This document shows positions 42,909-52,570 of a DNA stretch of 64,000 nucleotides, piece after piece. A program made the translations under genes and the position numbers. The stretch covers positions 124,001-188,000 of the forward strand of contig CALSZZ010000001.1 in the NCBI GenBank assembly GCA_943841885.1, read 5' to 3'. A model generated the notes under the pieces. The model was given only the letters and a program-made list of their open reading frames with translations, did not search any database and was not told where the DNA came from. This DNA comes from Candidatus Thalassarchaeaceae archaeon (GTDB lineage Archaea; Thermoplasmatota; Poseidoniia; Poseidoniales; Thalassarchaeaceae). Every line of letters begins with the position of its first letter. Position 1 is the stretch's first letter.

Positions 42909-43621
42909 TCCTCTCCTCTGTCTATTGCACGCTGATATTTTTCTATTTTTGATTCTAACTGATTAACCATATCGTTGAGTATTGAAATTCCTATAAAAAG
43001 AAGACAAAAACAAAAAAATGAAAATGTAAGAATCAATAACCATTCATCTGGTAAACCTGTTTCTTCCCCCTCAATAATTATTATCGGTGGATGTCTTCTG
43101 TTATACAATGTCGTTGCTACTGCAGTAATGGGGACTAAAAAGAATCCAAATAGGCCTATAATTGAAAGTGTATCTCTAGTTTGATTTGTATCTGGCTGAG
43201 ATTTTCTTGACATGACTAGAAATAGTGCGACGCTGGTCAGTAAGGCAAAGGAATTTAATCTTAAATCACCCCAATCCCATGGCTTACCCCAAGCCACTGA
43301 ACCCCATATTGGTCCAGAGGTTATGACTCCCAAGCCGAATAGTAAACCCATATCTGAACCAGTAGAAAATAATCTCCATCCAAAATCATCATTTTTCAAA
43401 TACCAAAGTATTGAGCCTACGAATAACATCAAGAATGATAAAAAGGAACACCATGCAAATGAAACATGCCAAAATAATATTCTATAAGATTCTGCGGAAT
43501 TTTGCTGTACAGTCGAAGGATCAATTCCCGGAACCCAAATAAAACCTAATAAAATTGATATTGAAGCACCGAATAAACCTAACAAAATTAATGTCAAAGA
43601 GACAGTCTTGTAATCAGGCAT
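42905..43621 (-). CDS. ccmC: Heme exporter / cytochrome c biogenesis protein CcmC
   Basis: 238 residues with six hydrophobic segments. The heme-handling loop is a WGSVAWGKPWDWGDLRLNS tryptophan-rich motif, flanked by conserved histidines in LFWHVSFAWCSFL and NRRHPPIIIIEGEETGLP. CcmC loads heme onto CcmE. It is preceded by the CcmA-CcmB fusion and followed by CcmD, all minus strand. CcmE and CcmF/H are not in the window. Confidence 0.9.
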   Translation of the reverse strand: MPDYKTVSLTLILLGLFGASISILLGFIWVPGIDPSTVQQNSAESYRILFWHVSFAWCSFLSFLMLFVGSILWYLKNDDFGWRLFSTGSDMGLLFGLGVITSGPIWGSVAWGKPWDWGDLRLNSFALLTSVALFLVMSRKSQPDTNQTRDTLSIIGLFGFFLVPITAVATTLYNRRHPPIIIIEGEETGLPDEWLLILTFSFFCFCLLFIGISILNDMVNQLESKIEKYQRAIDRGED

Positions 43622-43659
43622 GATATGTCCACTTAATTATAGGTCATCAATACTATCAT

Positions 43660-45075
43660 CTATGCATCTGGAAGAAATACAACAACCAACCATACCAATG
43701 AAGAAACTAAGCTGGCAAATAAACATGAAACTAAGGGAGAGCCAATTTCCAAAGAAAGAGACATGCCATCGGTCATAATAACGGATAATGCTTCAGTTAA
43801 TTCTAAAAATGGCCAAGCTAAAAATATTAACAGTAGTGCCCCTGAAGATGCGTTTGATCTTTGTAAGTCTGATACTAGAAAGTGTAATGCAGAAGATGCG
43901 ATGGCTAAATCTATCATAGATAATGCAGGAAGCCAGAGCCAAAGAATTACATCTTCAGAATAGAGTGTGTCGTTATTTCCAGTTAGTACAAACCATGAAA
44001 GATAAGTTAGAGGAAGTGGCAATAAAAGTGATGCCCCAATAACAGAACTAACTGGCCGGAATTTAGTACCCAAATTAATGTACCACCATTTTCCACAATC
44101 TGCTTCATTAAATCTATTGATTAATGCTGGCGATATTATACAAGTTATGAATGCAGGTAATAATACTAGCGAAGATAATATTTGATTATTGAAAGTATTA
44201 TGATTAATATTCCCTATCAATGAAAATGAGATTAAAAGAGCCACTAAAGCAGGCGTTAAGCGTCCGATTGTATCGATCGGATTCCTAAATTCCATTTTTC
44301 CCGCCCAATTGATTAAAGATACGATAGAAATAGGTTTTGTAATTATTTCAGGCTCCGGGATTTTAATTATTTCTCCATAAGAATTACCGTCTGATTCGAT
44401 GATTGGTTTATTTTCTTCTATTCTGATAATCCTATCTGCACAATTAATCAAATTACTATCATGTGAGGTAAAAATTACCCCATGACCTCTGGTAGAAATT
44501 GTCCTTATCCAATTTATTAGTATGTCAGAGGCATCATCATCCAAACCTTCACTTGGTTCATCTAACAAAATTAAAATTGGATTTGCACTAAAAATAGCAG
44601 GAGAAAGGCCTGAAAGTACTGAGAGACGTCGCTTTAGTCCTCCGGAAAGAAGAGATATACGACTAGATTTGCGGTGATATAGGCCCCATTCAGATAAAAG
44701 AGAGTCTATCAAATGAGTTTGTTGTTCTTCTTCTTGTAAATTCAAAACGCTCACTAACCTCTCAACTACGGTTTCTTCTCCACAAAAACCATCATTTTGT
44801 AGAGTCATGCCAATAGGAGGCAAATTAGAGATGCGTCCATCTTTATTTCTAATTATAATTCTCTCATTAGAACTGGTGATGTAAGATAGTTTTCCTTCTT
44901 TAAATGGAATAATTCCCGTACAGGACTCAATGAATGTAGTTTTACCAGAACCATTAGGGCCAACTAATGCTACAATTTCTCCTTCTTTCAATTTGAAATT
45001 TATATTATTCAAAACACTTCTATTGCCCCTGATAACTGTTAGGTCATCTAATTCTATTAGGTGCCCTTCGACCAT
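43660..45075 (-). CDS. CcmA-CcmB fusion: heme-exporter ABC ATPase joined to membrane subunit
   Basis: 471 residues. Residues 1-235 are an ABC ATPase: Walker A GPNGSGKT (39-46), signature LLSGGLKRR, Walker B ILILLDEPSEGLDD and the switch histidine in IFTSHDSNL. Residues ~255-471 form about six membrane helices (LTPALVALLISFSLIG, ILSSLVLLPAFITCIISPALI, and later ones) with spacing like CcmB (SPALINRFNEADCGKWW). In bacteria CcmA and CcmB are separate proteins. The ccmC and ccmD genes follow. Residues 235-255 act as a linker. The CcmB identity rests on topology and context. Confidence 0.8.
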   Translation of the reverse strand: MVEGHLIELDDLTVIRGNRSVLNNINFKLKEGEIVALVGPNGSGKTTFIESCTGIIPFKEGKLSYITSSNERIIIRNKDGRISNLPPIGMTLQNDGFCGEETVVERLVSVLNLQEEEQQTHLIDSLLSEWGLYHRKSSRISLLSGGLKRRLSVLSGLSPAIFSANPILILLDEPSEGLDDDASDILINWIRTISTRGHGVIFTSHDSNLINCADRIIRIEENKPIIESDGNSYGEIIKIPEPEIITKPISIVSLINWAGKMEFRNPIDTIGRLTPALVALLISFSLIGNINHNTFNNQILSSLVLLPAFITCIISPALINRFNEADCGKWWYINLGTKFRPVSSVIGASLLLPLPLTYLSWFVLTGNNDTLYSEDVILWLWLPALSMIDLAIASSALHFLVSDLQRSNASSGALLLIFLAWPFLELTEALSVIMTDGMSLSLEIGSPLVSCLFASLVSSLVWLVVVFLPDA

Positions 45076-45115
45076 ACCTTTGCGGAAGGGTGATACCGTT
45101 TGAGTAATTCTATTA

Positions 45116-46195
45116 ATGAAAAATTCTATTCATGGATGTCTTCTGGATTTGAGAGGGGGGTTCCAGTTGGATGAAGATTGGAAATGGGATTTGTTAGAAA
45201 TATCTGATTTTTTTTGGATTGGTATCATCTTTATATTGGCACTGACGCCATTCTTTTATGCTCATAAAGATAAAACAAGTGTGGCATTAGGAATGGTATT
45301 ATCTCTACTATTGGTCCATTTCATTCAATATTTTTTGAGTTTTTCTCAGAGTGGTATCTTTTCTTTTGAGCCTATAGAAATTTTTGGCCTAATTCCAGTA
45401 TTTATGAATGAAAGTTTACATTTTCATAGGTTCATTACTGCTGCTTGGTTGCATGTAGATTGGGTGCATACATTGAGTAATATACTTGTTATAGCATTGG
45501 TAGGTGTGCCACTAGAACAAAGATTAGGTGCAAAAAAATGGTTAATCGTTTATTCACTTGGGTTCATAGGTGGAAATCTTGCTTGGATATTGACGCATCC
45601 TGATTCGATGAATCCTGCAATAGGTGCTAGCGGAGCAGCATTTGGCCTTTTGGGAGCCTATATGGCATGTTGGCCAGAAGATAGGATAGAGTTTCCTTTA
45701 CTTTTCCTTATCCGTGCTTGGCCTGTTTGGTTGATAGCATTTATCAGAGTGGGAATAGAGATATTACAAATTTATTCCCTACAGACCGGAACATCTGGAG
45801 AAACAAATGTGGCTCATATGGCTCACCTTGGAGGATTCTTTCTTTCATATATTTCAGCAAAAATTATTGTAAAAAAACACCATATCTCTGCATATGGAGA
45901 CTCTTCAAGGGCTAATCAAGGAGAAATAACAAAGCAAATGAATGATGATTTAATATTGCAAATAGAGAACAACCCATGGGCTAAAAATGGAATATTATTG
46001 GAAGATAATATATCTAGAATACTGCAAAAACTTCGTGAAGAGGGAGATGAAAAAGAAACAAGAAGGGCATGGTTAGAAGAATTAGCTGAACAGACCATAT
46101 GTCCCATTTGTAATGGAGAAATAGTTGCTGAAGATAGAAATGGCACCTATATTTTGAATTGTGTTAAATCAGATAAACATCTTAATTGGCCTTAA
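45116..46195 (+). CDS. Rhomboid-family intramembrane serine protease with C-terminal zinc-ribbon-like end
   Basis: 359 residues from ATG 45116; a TTG at 45170 preceded by a G-rich stretch is an alternative. Six or so membrane helices contain WLHVDWVHTLSNILV, the catalytic GASG serine (Ser172, in NPAIGASGAAFGLLG) and the histidine in AHMAHLGGFF (His237). Rhomboids cut substrate membrane helices. A soluble C-terminal tail ends in a partial zinc ribbon (CPICNGE ... ILNC). The next gene, same direction, is a large membrane-anchored subtilase with a similar ending. Confidence 0.88.
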   Translation: MKNSIHGCLLDLRGGFQLDEDWKWDLLEISDFFWIGIIFILALTPFFYAHKDKTSVALGMVLSLLLVHFIQYFLSFSQSGIFSFEPIEIFGLIPVFMNESLHFHRFITAAWLHVDWVHTLSNILVIALVGVPLEQRLGAKKWLIVYSLGFIGGNLAWILTHPDSMNPAIGASGAAFGLLGAYMACWPEDRIEFPLLFLIRAWPVWLIAFIRVGIEILQIYSLQTGTSGETNVAHMAHLGGFFLSYISAKIIVKKHHISAYGDSSRANQGEITKQMNDDLILQIENNPWAKNGILLEDNISRILQKLREEGDEKETRRAWLEELAEQTICPICNGEIVAEDRNGTYILNCVKSDKHLNWP

Positions 46196-46263
46196 TGATG
46201 AATTTTGTGCCCTTATATTGGTTGGAATTATACGATAAAACACTGTCGCTGCCCTAGAGTGAC

Positions 46264-49200
46264 ATGCGGATAGACATCAAACCGGTCTTGATATCATTAC
46301 TAATGATAGTATTTGATTTATCTGTAGGAGTTGGCGCTCAAATTCAAAATTATGAAATAGAAAATATTTCTAATGAAGACATAACTAACAAAGATGCATT
46401 AAATCTTGATATTCCACAGCTAATTTGTGGAAATGATATATGCAATAAAAAAGATAGATCCCCAGATTATACGCCGGCAGATGCAGGAATACCTGTTCAA
46501 GAATATGGATGGTGGTATGATTATTGGCATGACCACGATCAAAATGGAATGGATGATGATCTTCAGATGATAATAGATGGTCAAAAAGATTCTCAGTCAA
46601 CAACTTCGATAGTTGGACTAGATGGTAAAAATACTGTAGCCATAATTATTCATTATGCTTGGCATCCAGGGCAAACTGATATTGAAAAAGTTAAATCAGT
46701 TTTAGTTAAACATGGATGGAAAGAAGAAACATCATGGTTTATGCCTATGGAAATATTGGATAATATAGTATTGGACCATGTGCCAGTTAGTTCTCTAGTA
46801 GAATTATGGAGCTTAGATGGAGTGGTTCTTATTGAGCAGCAAAATGTTTTGGTTCCTTATTTAGATAAAGCCACCAAAGGCTCAAAGGTTAGGGCATCAA
46901 GTTTGTATGCAGAAACGATGAGGGAACTGAATTATGATGGTTCTGGAATCGTAATTGCTATTTTGGATACTGGAGTAGATAATGAGCACTTTTCCTTAGA
47001 TGATTTTTCCGATGATAATAACGACAATACCAATGATCCAAATGATTTAGAGGATCCCAAATGGGTTGCAGGTTGTGACGCGACCTCTTTTTCAGGAAAT
47101 TCTTGCGGAACAAGTGGAGAAGATGATCCAGATGATGGAGATGGCCATGGCACTCATGTTGCTGGAATTGCCCTTGGAACTGGAGATAGCGATAGAGAAA
47201 ATCAAGGATATGCCCCTGGTGCTTATCTTGTTGATGTCAAAGTGATGACTGATGCTGGTGGGTCAAATTCTCAATCTATCTTACAAGGGATTCAATGGGC
47301 CACACAGAATGTAGACACAGATTGGGGTAATAATGATTCTAGTGAAGGAATAGATATAATGTCGATGTCTTTTGGTAGTGCATCATCTCCAACTGGTAGT
47401 GATGATGCAGGAGACAATGGCACTAGTGCAGAAGCGCAAGCAGTAAATCAAGCATCTGATGCAGGCATTGTTTGTATAGCAGCAATAGGAAATGACGGGC
47501 AAAGAAGAGTTACTTCTGTCGGTGCAGCGGATAAGGCGATAACCGTTGGCGCTATTGATGATAAAAATAGTATTGATAGGAATGATGATACTTTAGCTTC
47601 TTATTCAAATTCTGGACCAAGGGAAAATGATAATGATGAAGATTATGAGGATGAGTTGAAGCCTTGGGTGGTTGCTCCCGGATCAGGAATAATATCCGCA
47701 GAACATGCTCAATCAACATCAATAATCCCAGGATCAGAAAATAATAGGGCCAAGGATAGTTATACCTCCAAAGACGGTACAAGCATGTCTACTCCTGCAG
47801 TTGCAGGTCTTGTAGCAATAATGCTCCAGATAGGTATTAAAGAAGGGATAATGGATTATAAAGACTCAACTAATACGGAAAAAATAAAAGAATATCTTAT
47901 GAAATACTCCGAAAGTAGAGGAACGGAATCTGAAGAATTGGAGGGCTATTCATGGAATACACAGTACGGCTTTGGGATAATAGACGGTAGTTCCACGATG
48001 AGAGGAATGTTTGGCGATGGAAATGGAGGGAACCCCCCAGTTGGAAATGAAACAGGCCCGGGAGCGGGATCAGGTAATTGGGTCGAGATAGAAAATCCAG
48101 TTGATGGTGAATGTGAATATGACCCCGATAATTCAGACACTTTAGTATGTAAGTCTTGGTTGATAGAAGGAGAAATATATAGGATAAGAGGTAACGTAGA
48201 TCAAGGAGATGGAAATGGAACTGTAGAGGATGTCTTAGTACAGATTAGTTACAAATATAAACCTAAAGACAATCAACCAGCGAGAGAAGAAATTTTACTT
48301 GGATGGCATACTCCAGAAACTACACTTACAGATAATAGTATAACAAATTGGAGTAGTTCAATAACAATTCCAGAATTTACTGAAGATGAGGTTGATGCAT
48401 CTCAAATAATAGTAAGAGTTGCTGCGAAAAATGAATTTTTACAATGGAGTAATATAACTAAATCGACATATGGAATTGGATTAATAGATTTCATATTAGA
48501 AAGTCCAAGTGGGAAAAATGAATTAGTGGGAACTGTAAAAATTCAAGGCACATACAAATCTGTAGATGGTTGTATAGTACAATGGCGCATAGGGACCGAT
48601 GATTGGAGTGAAGGTTTGACCATTGGCGGGAATGGATATACCTACACGACTCAAGATTCAGATGGCAGGAATGTAATGAGAACTGGTTTGATTAAAGACT
48701 CTGGAGAGTGGGAATTCAATTGGGATAGTAATACTATTGCAGATGGGACTCACAGAATATCGGTAAGAATGATTAGTGGGAATGGAGTTATATCAGAAGA
48801 AGTTAGAAAGCAGATAATAGTAGATAATATACCTCCTAGTCCAGATTTAATTTTTAGAAGCTCTGCGTTATCATTTGAAGAGTTTGGAGTTCCAATAACT
48901 GAAGTCTATGTCAATACTTTCTTGGAAATAAGAGGATCTATAAGGAATGTAGGAGATATTTCAGCTAATGAAGTAGGGATAATTTTAGAAGAAGATGGAG
49001 CAAGAAGAGATGAATACGTAATACCTAAAATAGATAGTGGAGAGATATTAGAGGTAACTCTATATTGGAATCCTTCAACATCAGGAAATAAGCAAATTGA
49101 GATAATAATTGATCCGATAAATACAATCGAAGAAAGTGATGAAACCAATAATAGATTATCTGAAGGTTTCCCAGTCATTGCACGGCCGAATGGAGTTGAT

Positions 49201-51177
49201 TTAGCAGTAAGAGAAGGCGCAATAAAAACAATACCAGAAATACCTCGCCCTAATGAGCAATTTGTAGTAGAAGTTAGAGTAGATAACTTAGGCTCCAACG
49301 ATGCTTATGATGTGGATGCAAGTTTGGAAATAAAAACCGATAAGGGCTGGCAACAAGCATCTAATACTGAAATAACCAGAATATATGGTCAAGGATCTAC
49401 ACAAGTTTCCTTTTTGTATATTCCGAATATGTCAGGGCCTTTAGAAATAAGGGTTGACATCAGTGGCGAGTTTGCAGATTTGGATTGGAGTAATAATATT
49501 TTTGAAACTATATTACTAATCGATAAATCTACGCTCACGGGCCCTAGGAATTTAAATTTCAAAGTAGGTGAAGTACCATTAGAAATAATTGATATGGAAG
49601 AAGGAGGAATAGTAATCACTCAGAGAGATTCGTCATTATATATGTATAAGCTTACTCAAAGTAAAAATATAGTCCAATGTAATAATGTATTAGAAGAAAT
49701 GTGGTCTGGAGAAATTAGTGTTGAAATTGATGAAGATAATATAGCACATCTTTCTTGGACAAGAAGATATTTAGATAACAATGGATACTATAAACAGACT
49801 TTGACTTATTCAACTGTTGATTCATCTTGCCAAATGACGCCAATTCAGGATTTAATGCCTCCGATACTATTATCGGATGGAAAATATTGGGGCATAGATA
49901 TGGATAAGAGAGATACAGAGATAATAATTTCAGGATATCATCAAGATATTTTTGCTGGAGGTAGTTTTCAAGAAAGTACTGATATATTCTTGCTGAACAC
50001 GGATTTACCAATATCTTCTTCTGATTGGTCATTGAATGAAAATATAATTTCAGATATTGATATTTCATCAACATCATTAGATAACTTAGAGATAGAATTT
50101 GGAGTTGGAGATGAAATACACTTACTTTACCAAGAGAATAGAGACGATACTACAGGAATAGAGAGATTAGGACTTTGGTATGCTCATGGCAAACTAGATG
50201 AATCAGATTGGGCATTTAAGAAAGCCATTGGAGACCAGGCTGCCCTTCCAGAGATGATCGTAATTACTGAGAAAGAAGATGAAAAGATAATATCATGTTG
50301 GAGAGAAGGTAGTTTAGATGGCTCAGAGATAGTATGTATTATTGCAGATTCATCATTTAGGGCCATTAACAATCAAATGAATAACTTCCCTGCAAGAGGA
50401 TTAAGAAATATTGAATTTATTGAGACTGAAAGAGGCATCCAAGTTTATTTTGATAATGTCGGTCCAACGGGGCCTCAAATACAATATGGTTTGATTAATT
50501 TTGAAGAAGAGTGGCTAGGAATTTCTGACAGGCTAGGAAGCGGTAAATTGCATACCTCAACAAAGTCCCCTTCTAGTACTGAGACTTTGATATTACATAC
50601 ATCCAATAATGGATGGCAAATTAGATCTTTGATCGATGACGAAACTAATAGGGATAATGATATTTCAGTCCTCGATTGGTTGAAGATTCAATTAGGATTA
50701 TCAAATAATGATCAAGAATTTAGAATTTTAGTTATTGGAGTTTCAGTGACAGTTCTAATTTTATGTGCCATTATTATGGTTACTACTTCAACCCAAGGAA
50801 TGAAATGGATTAATGAAAAGAGGAAAACTAGAATAAAAGGTTCAGTGAAACTTGAAGATGACGTAATTGATATTATTGGTGAAGACGACATAATGGTTCC
50901 TTCTACTGATTTGGACTCTATAGAGTTGATCGCTGATGATAATTTATCAAATAACAAAGAAAATCGTAGATTAAGAAGGATTTCGAGAATAGAGACAGGT
51001 AAAGAAATAGAAGAATTTGAAGTTTTTCCAGTTGAAGTAACAGAAAATAAACAAGTAAAAGAAACTCTAAATGATAATAATCAGATAGTTTGCCCATTCT
51101 GTAATTCAAGATTTGGGATTACAATTGGTATATCTGCAACTAGGTGCCCGGTTTGTGAAGAGAGAATTACTCTTTGA
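46264..51177 (+). CDS. Giant membrane-anchored subtilisin-like (S8) protease
   Basis: 1637 residues. Signal peptide at 1-24. A propeptide-like region is followed by the S8 catalytic triad: Asp235 (AILDTGVDN), His295 (GDGHGTHVAGIAL) and Ser507 (DGTSMSTPAVAG), with the oxyanion Asn in AAIGNDGQ. After about residue 580 come several beta domains, including CARDB-like repeats (DLIFRSSALSFEEF..., GVDLAVREGAIKTIPEIPRPNEQF). A propeller-like stretch follows, then a membrane helix (~1486-1508) and a cytosolic tail ending in a zinc ribbon (Cys1610-1613, CPVC near 1630). It likely digests extracellular protein at the cell surface. Confidence 0.9.
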   Translation: MRIDIKPVLISLLMIVFDLSVGVGAQIQNYEIENISNEDITNKDALNLDIPQLICGNDICNKKDRSPDYTPADAGIPVQEYGWWYDYWHDHDQNGMDDDLQMIIDGQKDSQSTTSIVGLDGKNTVAIIIHYAWHPGQTDIEKVKSVLVKHGWKEETSWFMPMEILDNIVLDHVPVSSLVELWSLDGVVLIEQQNVLVPYLDKATKGSKVRASSLYAETMRELNYDGSGIVIAILDTGVDNEHFSLDDFSDDNNDNTNDPNDLEDPKWVAGCDATSFSGNSCGTSGEDDPDDGDGHGTHVAGIALGTGDSDRENQGYAPGAYLVDVKVMTDAGGSNSQSILQGIQWATQNVDTDWGNNDSSEGIDIMSMSFGSASSPTGSDDAGDNGTSAEAQAVNQASDAGIVCIAAIGNDGQRRVTSVGAADKAITVGAIDDKNSIDRNDDTLASYSNSGPRENDNDEDYEDELKPWVVAPGSGIISAEHAQSTSIIPGSENNRAKDSYTSKDGTSMSTPAVAGLVAIMLQIGIKEGIMDYKDSTNTEKIKEYLMKYSESRGTESEELEGYSWNTQYGFGIIDGSSTMRGMFGDGNGGNPPVGNETGPGAGSGNWVEIENPVDGECEYDPDNSDTLVCKSWLIEGEIYRIRGNVDQGDGNGTVEDVLVQISYKYKPKDNQPAREEILLGWHTPETTLTDNSITNWSSSITIPEFTEDEVDASQIIVRVAAKNEFLQWSNITKSTYGIGLIDFILESPSGKNELVGTVKIQGTYKSVDGCIVQWRIGTDDWSEGLTIGGNGYTYTTQDSDGRNVMRTGLIKDSGEWEFNWDSNTIADGTHRISVRMISGNGVISEEVRKQIIVDNIPPSPDLIFRSSALSFEEFGVPITEVYVNTFLEIRGSIRNVGDISANEVGIILEEDGARRDEYVIPKIDSGEILEVTLYWNPSTSGNKQIEIIIDPINTIEESDETNNRLSEGFPVIARPNGVDLAVREGAIKTIPEIPRPNEQFVVEVRVDNLGSNDAYDVDASLEIKTDKGWQQASNTEITRIYGQGSTQVSFLYIPNMSGPLEIRVDISGEFADLDWSNNIFETILLIDKSTLTGPRNLNFKVGEVPLEIIDMEEGGIVITQRDSSLYMYKLTQSKNIVQCNNVLEEMWSGEISVEIDEDNIAHLSWTRRYLDNNGYYKQTLTYSTVDSSCQMTPIQDLMPPILLSDGKYWGIDMDKRDTEIIISGYHQDIFAGGSFQESTDIFLLNTDLPISSSDWSLNENIISDIDISSTSLDNLEIEFGVGDEIHLLYQENRDDTTGIERLGLWYAHGKLDESDWAFKKAIGDQAALPEMIVITEKEDEKIISCWREGSLDGSEIVCIIADSSFRAINNQMNNFPARGLRNIEFIETERGIQVYFDNVGPTGPQIQYGLINFEEEWLGISDRLGSGKLHTSTKSPSSTETLILHTSNNGWQIRSLIDDETNRDNDISVLDWLKIQLGLSNNDQEFRILVIGVSVTVLILCAIIMVTTSTQGMKWINEKRKTRIKGSVKLEDDVIDIIGEDDIMVPSTDLDSIELIADDNLSNNKENRRLRRISRIETGKEIEEFEVFPVEVTENKQVKETLNDNNQIVCPFCNSRFGITIGISATRCPVCEERITL

Positions 51178-51185
51178 AAGTTAAT

Positions 51186-51698
51186 TTAGATGAAAGATAC
51201 TCCGCCATGTTTCAATACAAATTCTCGTTGTAAATCATTGAACCATTCCAACATAGAGCTAGAAAACTGAACAGATATTATCTCTTTATCGGACATTAAA
51301 TCGTCTTGAATTCCTTGCAATGTCCCAGGGGCGGCACCACAAGATATACATGCGCCATCTAAATTCAATATTAGAGATAGTGCATTTTTACCATTATTTA
51401 ATTTTTCAACTGAAGAATAATCAATAATAATACTGCCTCCATGGCCGTCTAAAGCTGCCCTAACTGGCCCCAAACGAGCCATTAAAGCAGGGATTAAATC
51501 CTCATGTGAGTCTTTTTGTAAAGTTACTAGAGATAGCCCCTGCAATCTAGATATTTCTTCTGAATCAATATTTTGTAATATTCTCTTTTGAGATTCTATT
51601 TTCATTGCCTCTTCAATTTCTAAACGATAAGATTCTGTAATTTTTTTTGAGTCAAAATCATCGACATTTGGTAAATCCACGACACTCGGATAGGCCAC
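51186..51698 (-). CDS. NifU-like (Nfu) Fe-S scaffold/carrier protein
   Basis: 170 residues from a GTG at 51698. An N-terminal ~75-residue helical extension precedes the NifU C-terminal domain: IPALMARLGPVRAALDGHGGSIIIDYS, then LDGACISCGAAPGTLQGIQDDL with the paired cysteines (CxxC) that bind the cluster. Nfu proteins carry Fe-S clusters from SufBCD to targets. The gene diverges from sufCBD across a 97-base gap that contains a perfect palindrome. Confidence 0.88.
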   Translation of the reverse strand: MAYPSVVDLPNVDDFDSKKITESYRLEIEEAMKIESQKRILQNIDSEEISRLQGLSLVTLQKDSHEDLIPALMARLGPVRAALDGHGGSIIIDYSSVEKLNNGKNALSLILNLDGACISCGAAPGTLQGIQDDLMSDKEIISVQFSSSMLEWFNDLQREFVLKHGGVSFI

Positions 51699-51703
51699 TA
51701 TAA

Positions 51704-51721
51704 TTTTAGGTTGACCTAAAA
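51704..51721. promoter_or_regulatory. Perfect 18-bp palindrome between the divergent nfu-like and sufC genes (DtxR/IdeR-like operator candidate)
   Basis: TTTTAGGT-TG-ACCTAAAA: eight-base arms that are exact inverse repeats around a two-base spacer. The core TTAGGT...ACCTAA resembles operators of DtxR-family metal-dependent repressors. It overlaps an A/T-rich CTATAATTTT stretch that could be the TATA element for sufCBD, and ends five bases from the GTG start of the nfu-like gene. A bound repressor could shut off both units. Binding is inference; the symmetry is seen directly. Confidence 0.55.
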
Positions 51722-51795
51722 TGAGAGGGAATCAAAAGAGATATTCAGGCCTTAAAAGAGAGACGTTCAAAAGAGATGATAGACGCACGTCGATT

Positions 51796-52569
51796 ATGGA
51801 TTCGGGAGTACCACTTCTTAAAATTAAAAATCTCCATGCAGGCATTGATGGAAATCAAATCCTTAATGGCATAGATATAGAAATTGGCCCTGGAGAAATT
51901 CACGCGATAATGGGACGAAACGGAAGTGGCAAAACTACAACGGCAAATATCGTCATGGGCCATCCTGACTTTGATGTAGAAAGTGGAGAGATAAAACTTA
52001 ATGGCAAAGATTTACTAGAATTAGAGCCATGGGAAAGGGCGAAGAAGGGTGTATTTCTATCTTTTCAATATCCACAAGCAGTTCCTGGCCTACAAGTTGG
52101 TAATTTTCTAAAGAAATCTGTTGCAAGTATTAATGGTGAAGAAGCCGCCAAAGGTAAAAATTTTAGAGAATTACTAAAAAAATCAATGAAAGAACTGAAT
52201 ATGCCTTCCTCATTCTTATCTCGATATGTAAATGATGGTTTTAGTGGCGGTGAAAAGAAAAGATTTGAAATATTGCAAATGATGTTGTTAAAGCCACAAT
52301 TGGCAATTTTGGACGAAACAGATAGTGGTTTGGACATAGATGGAATTAGAACTGTTGCCACTGGAATTAACTCATCCATCAGAGGGACTAATTCAGGTGC
52401 GTTAATAATTACACATTATTCAAGAATATTAGACTATATTAAGCCAGATAAAATCCATGTTTTAATAGATGGTAAAATAGTTGCTACAGGAGATGCAACT
52501 CTTGCTACTGATTTGGAAGAAAATGGATACGATTGGTTAGAAGAAAAAGTAAGAAATGGAGGAGATTAA
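51796..52569 (+). CDS. sufC: Fe-S assembly ATPase SufC
   Basis: 257 residues from ATG 51796 ([16 protein letters not shown]). An ATG at 51721 would add 25 basic residues but lies inside the palindrome, so the inner start is preferred. SufC-type ABC ATPase: Walker [26 protein letters not shown] (Q-loop), FSGGEKKR signature, and [14 protein letters not shown] Walker B. It drives conformational change of SufBD during cluster assembly. sufB follows with no gap, then sufD. Confidence 0.95.
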   Translation: MDSGVPLLKIKNLHAGIDGNQILNGIDIEIGPGEIHAIMGRNGSGKTTTANIVMGHPDFDVESGEIKLNGKDLLELEPWERAKKGVFLSFQYPQAVPGLQVGNFLKKSVASINGEEAAKGKNFRELLKKSMKELNMPSSFLSRYVNDGFSGGEKKRFEILQMMLLKPQLAILDETDSGLDIDGIRTVATGINSSIRGTNSGALIITHYSRILDYIKPDKIHVLIDGKIVATGDATLATDLEENGYDWLEEKVRNGGD

Positions 52570-52570
52570 T

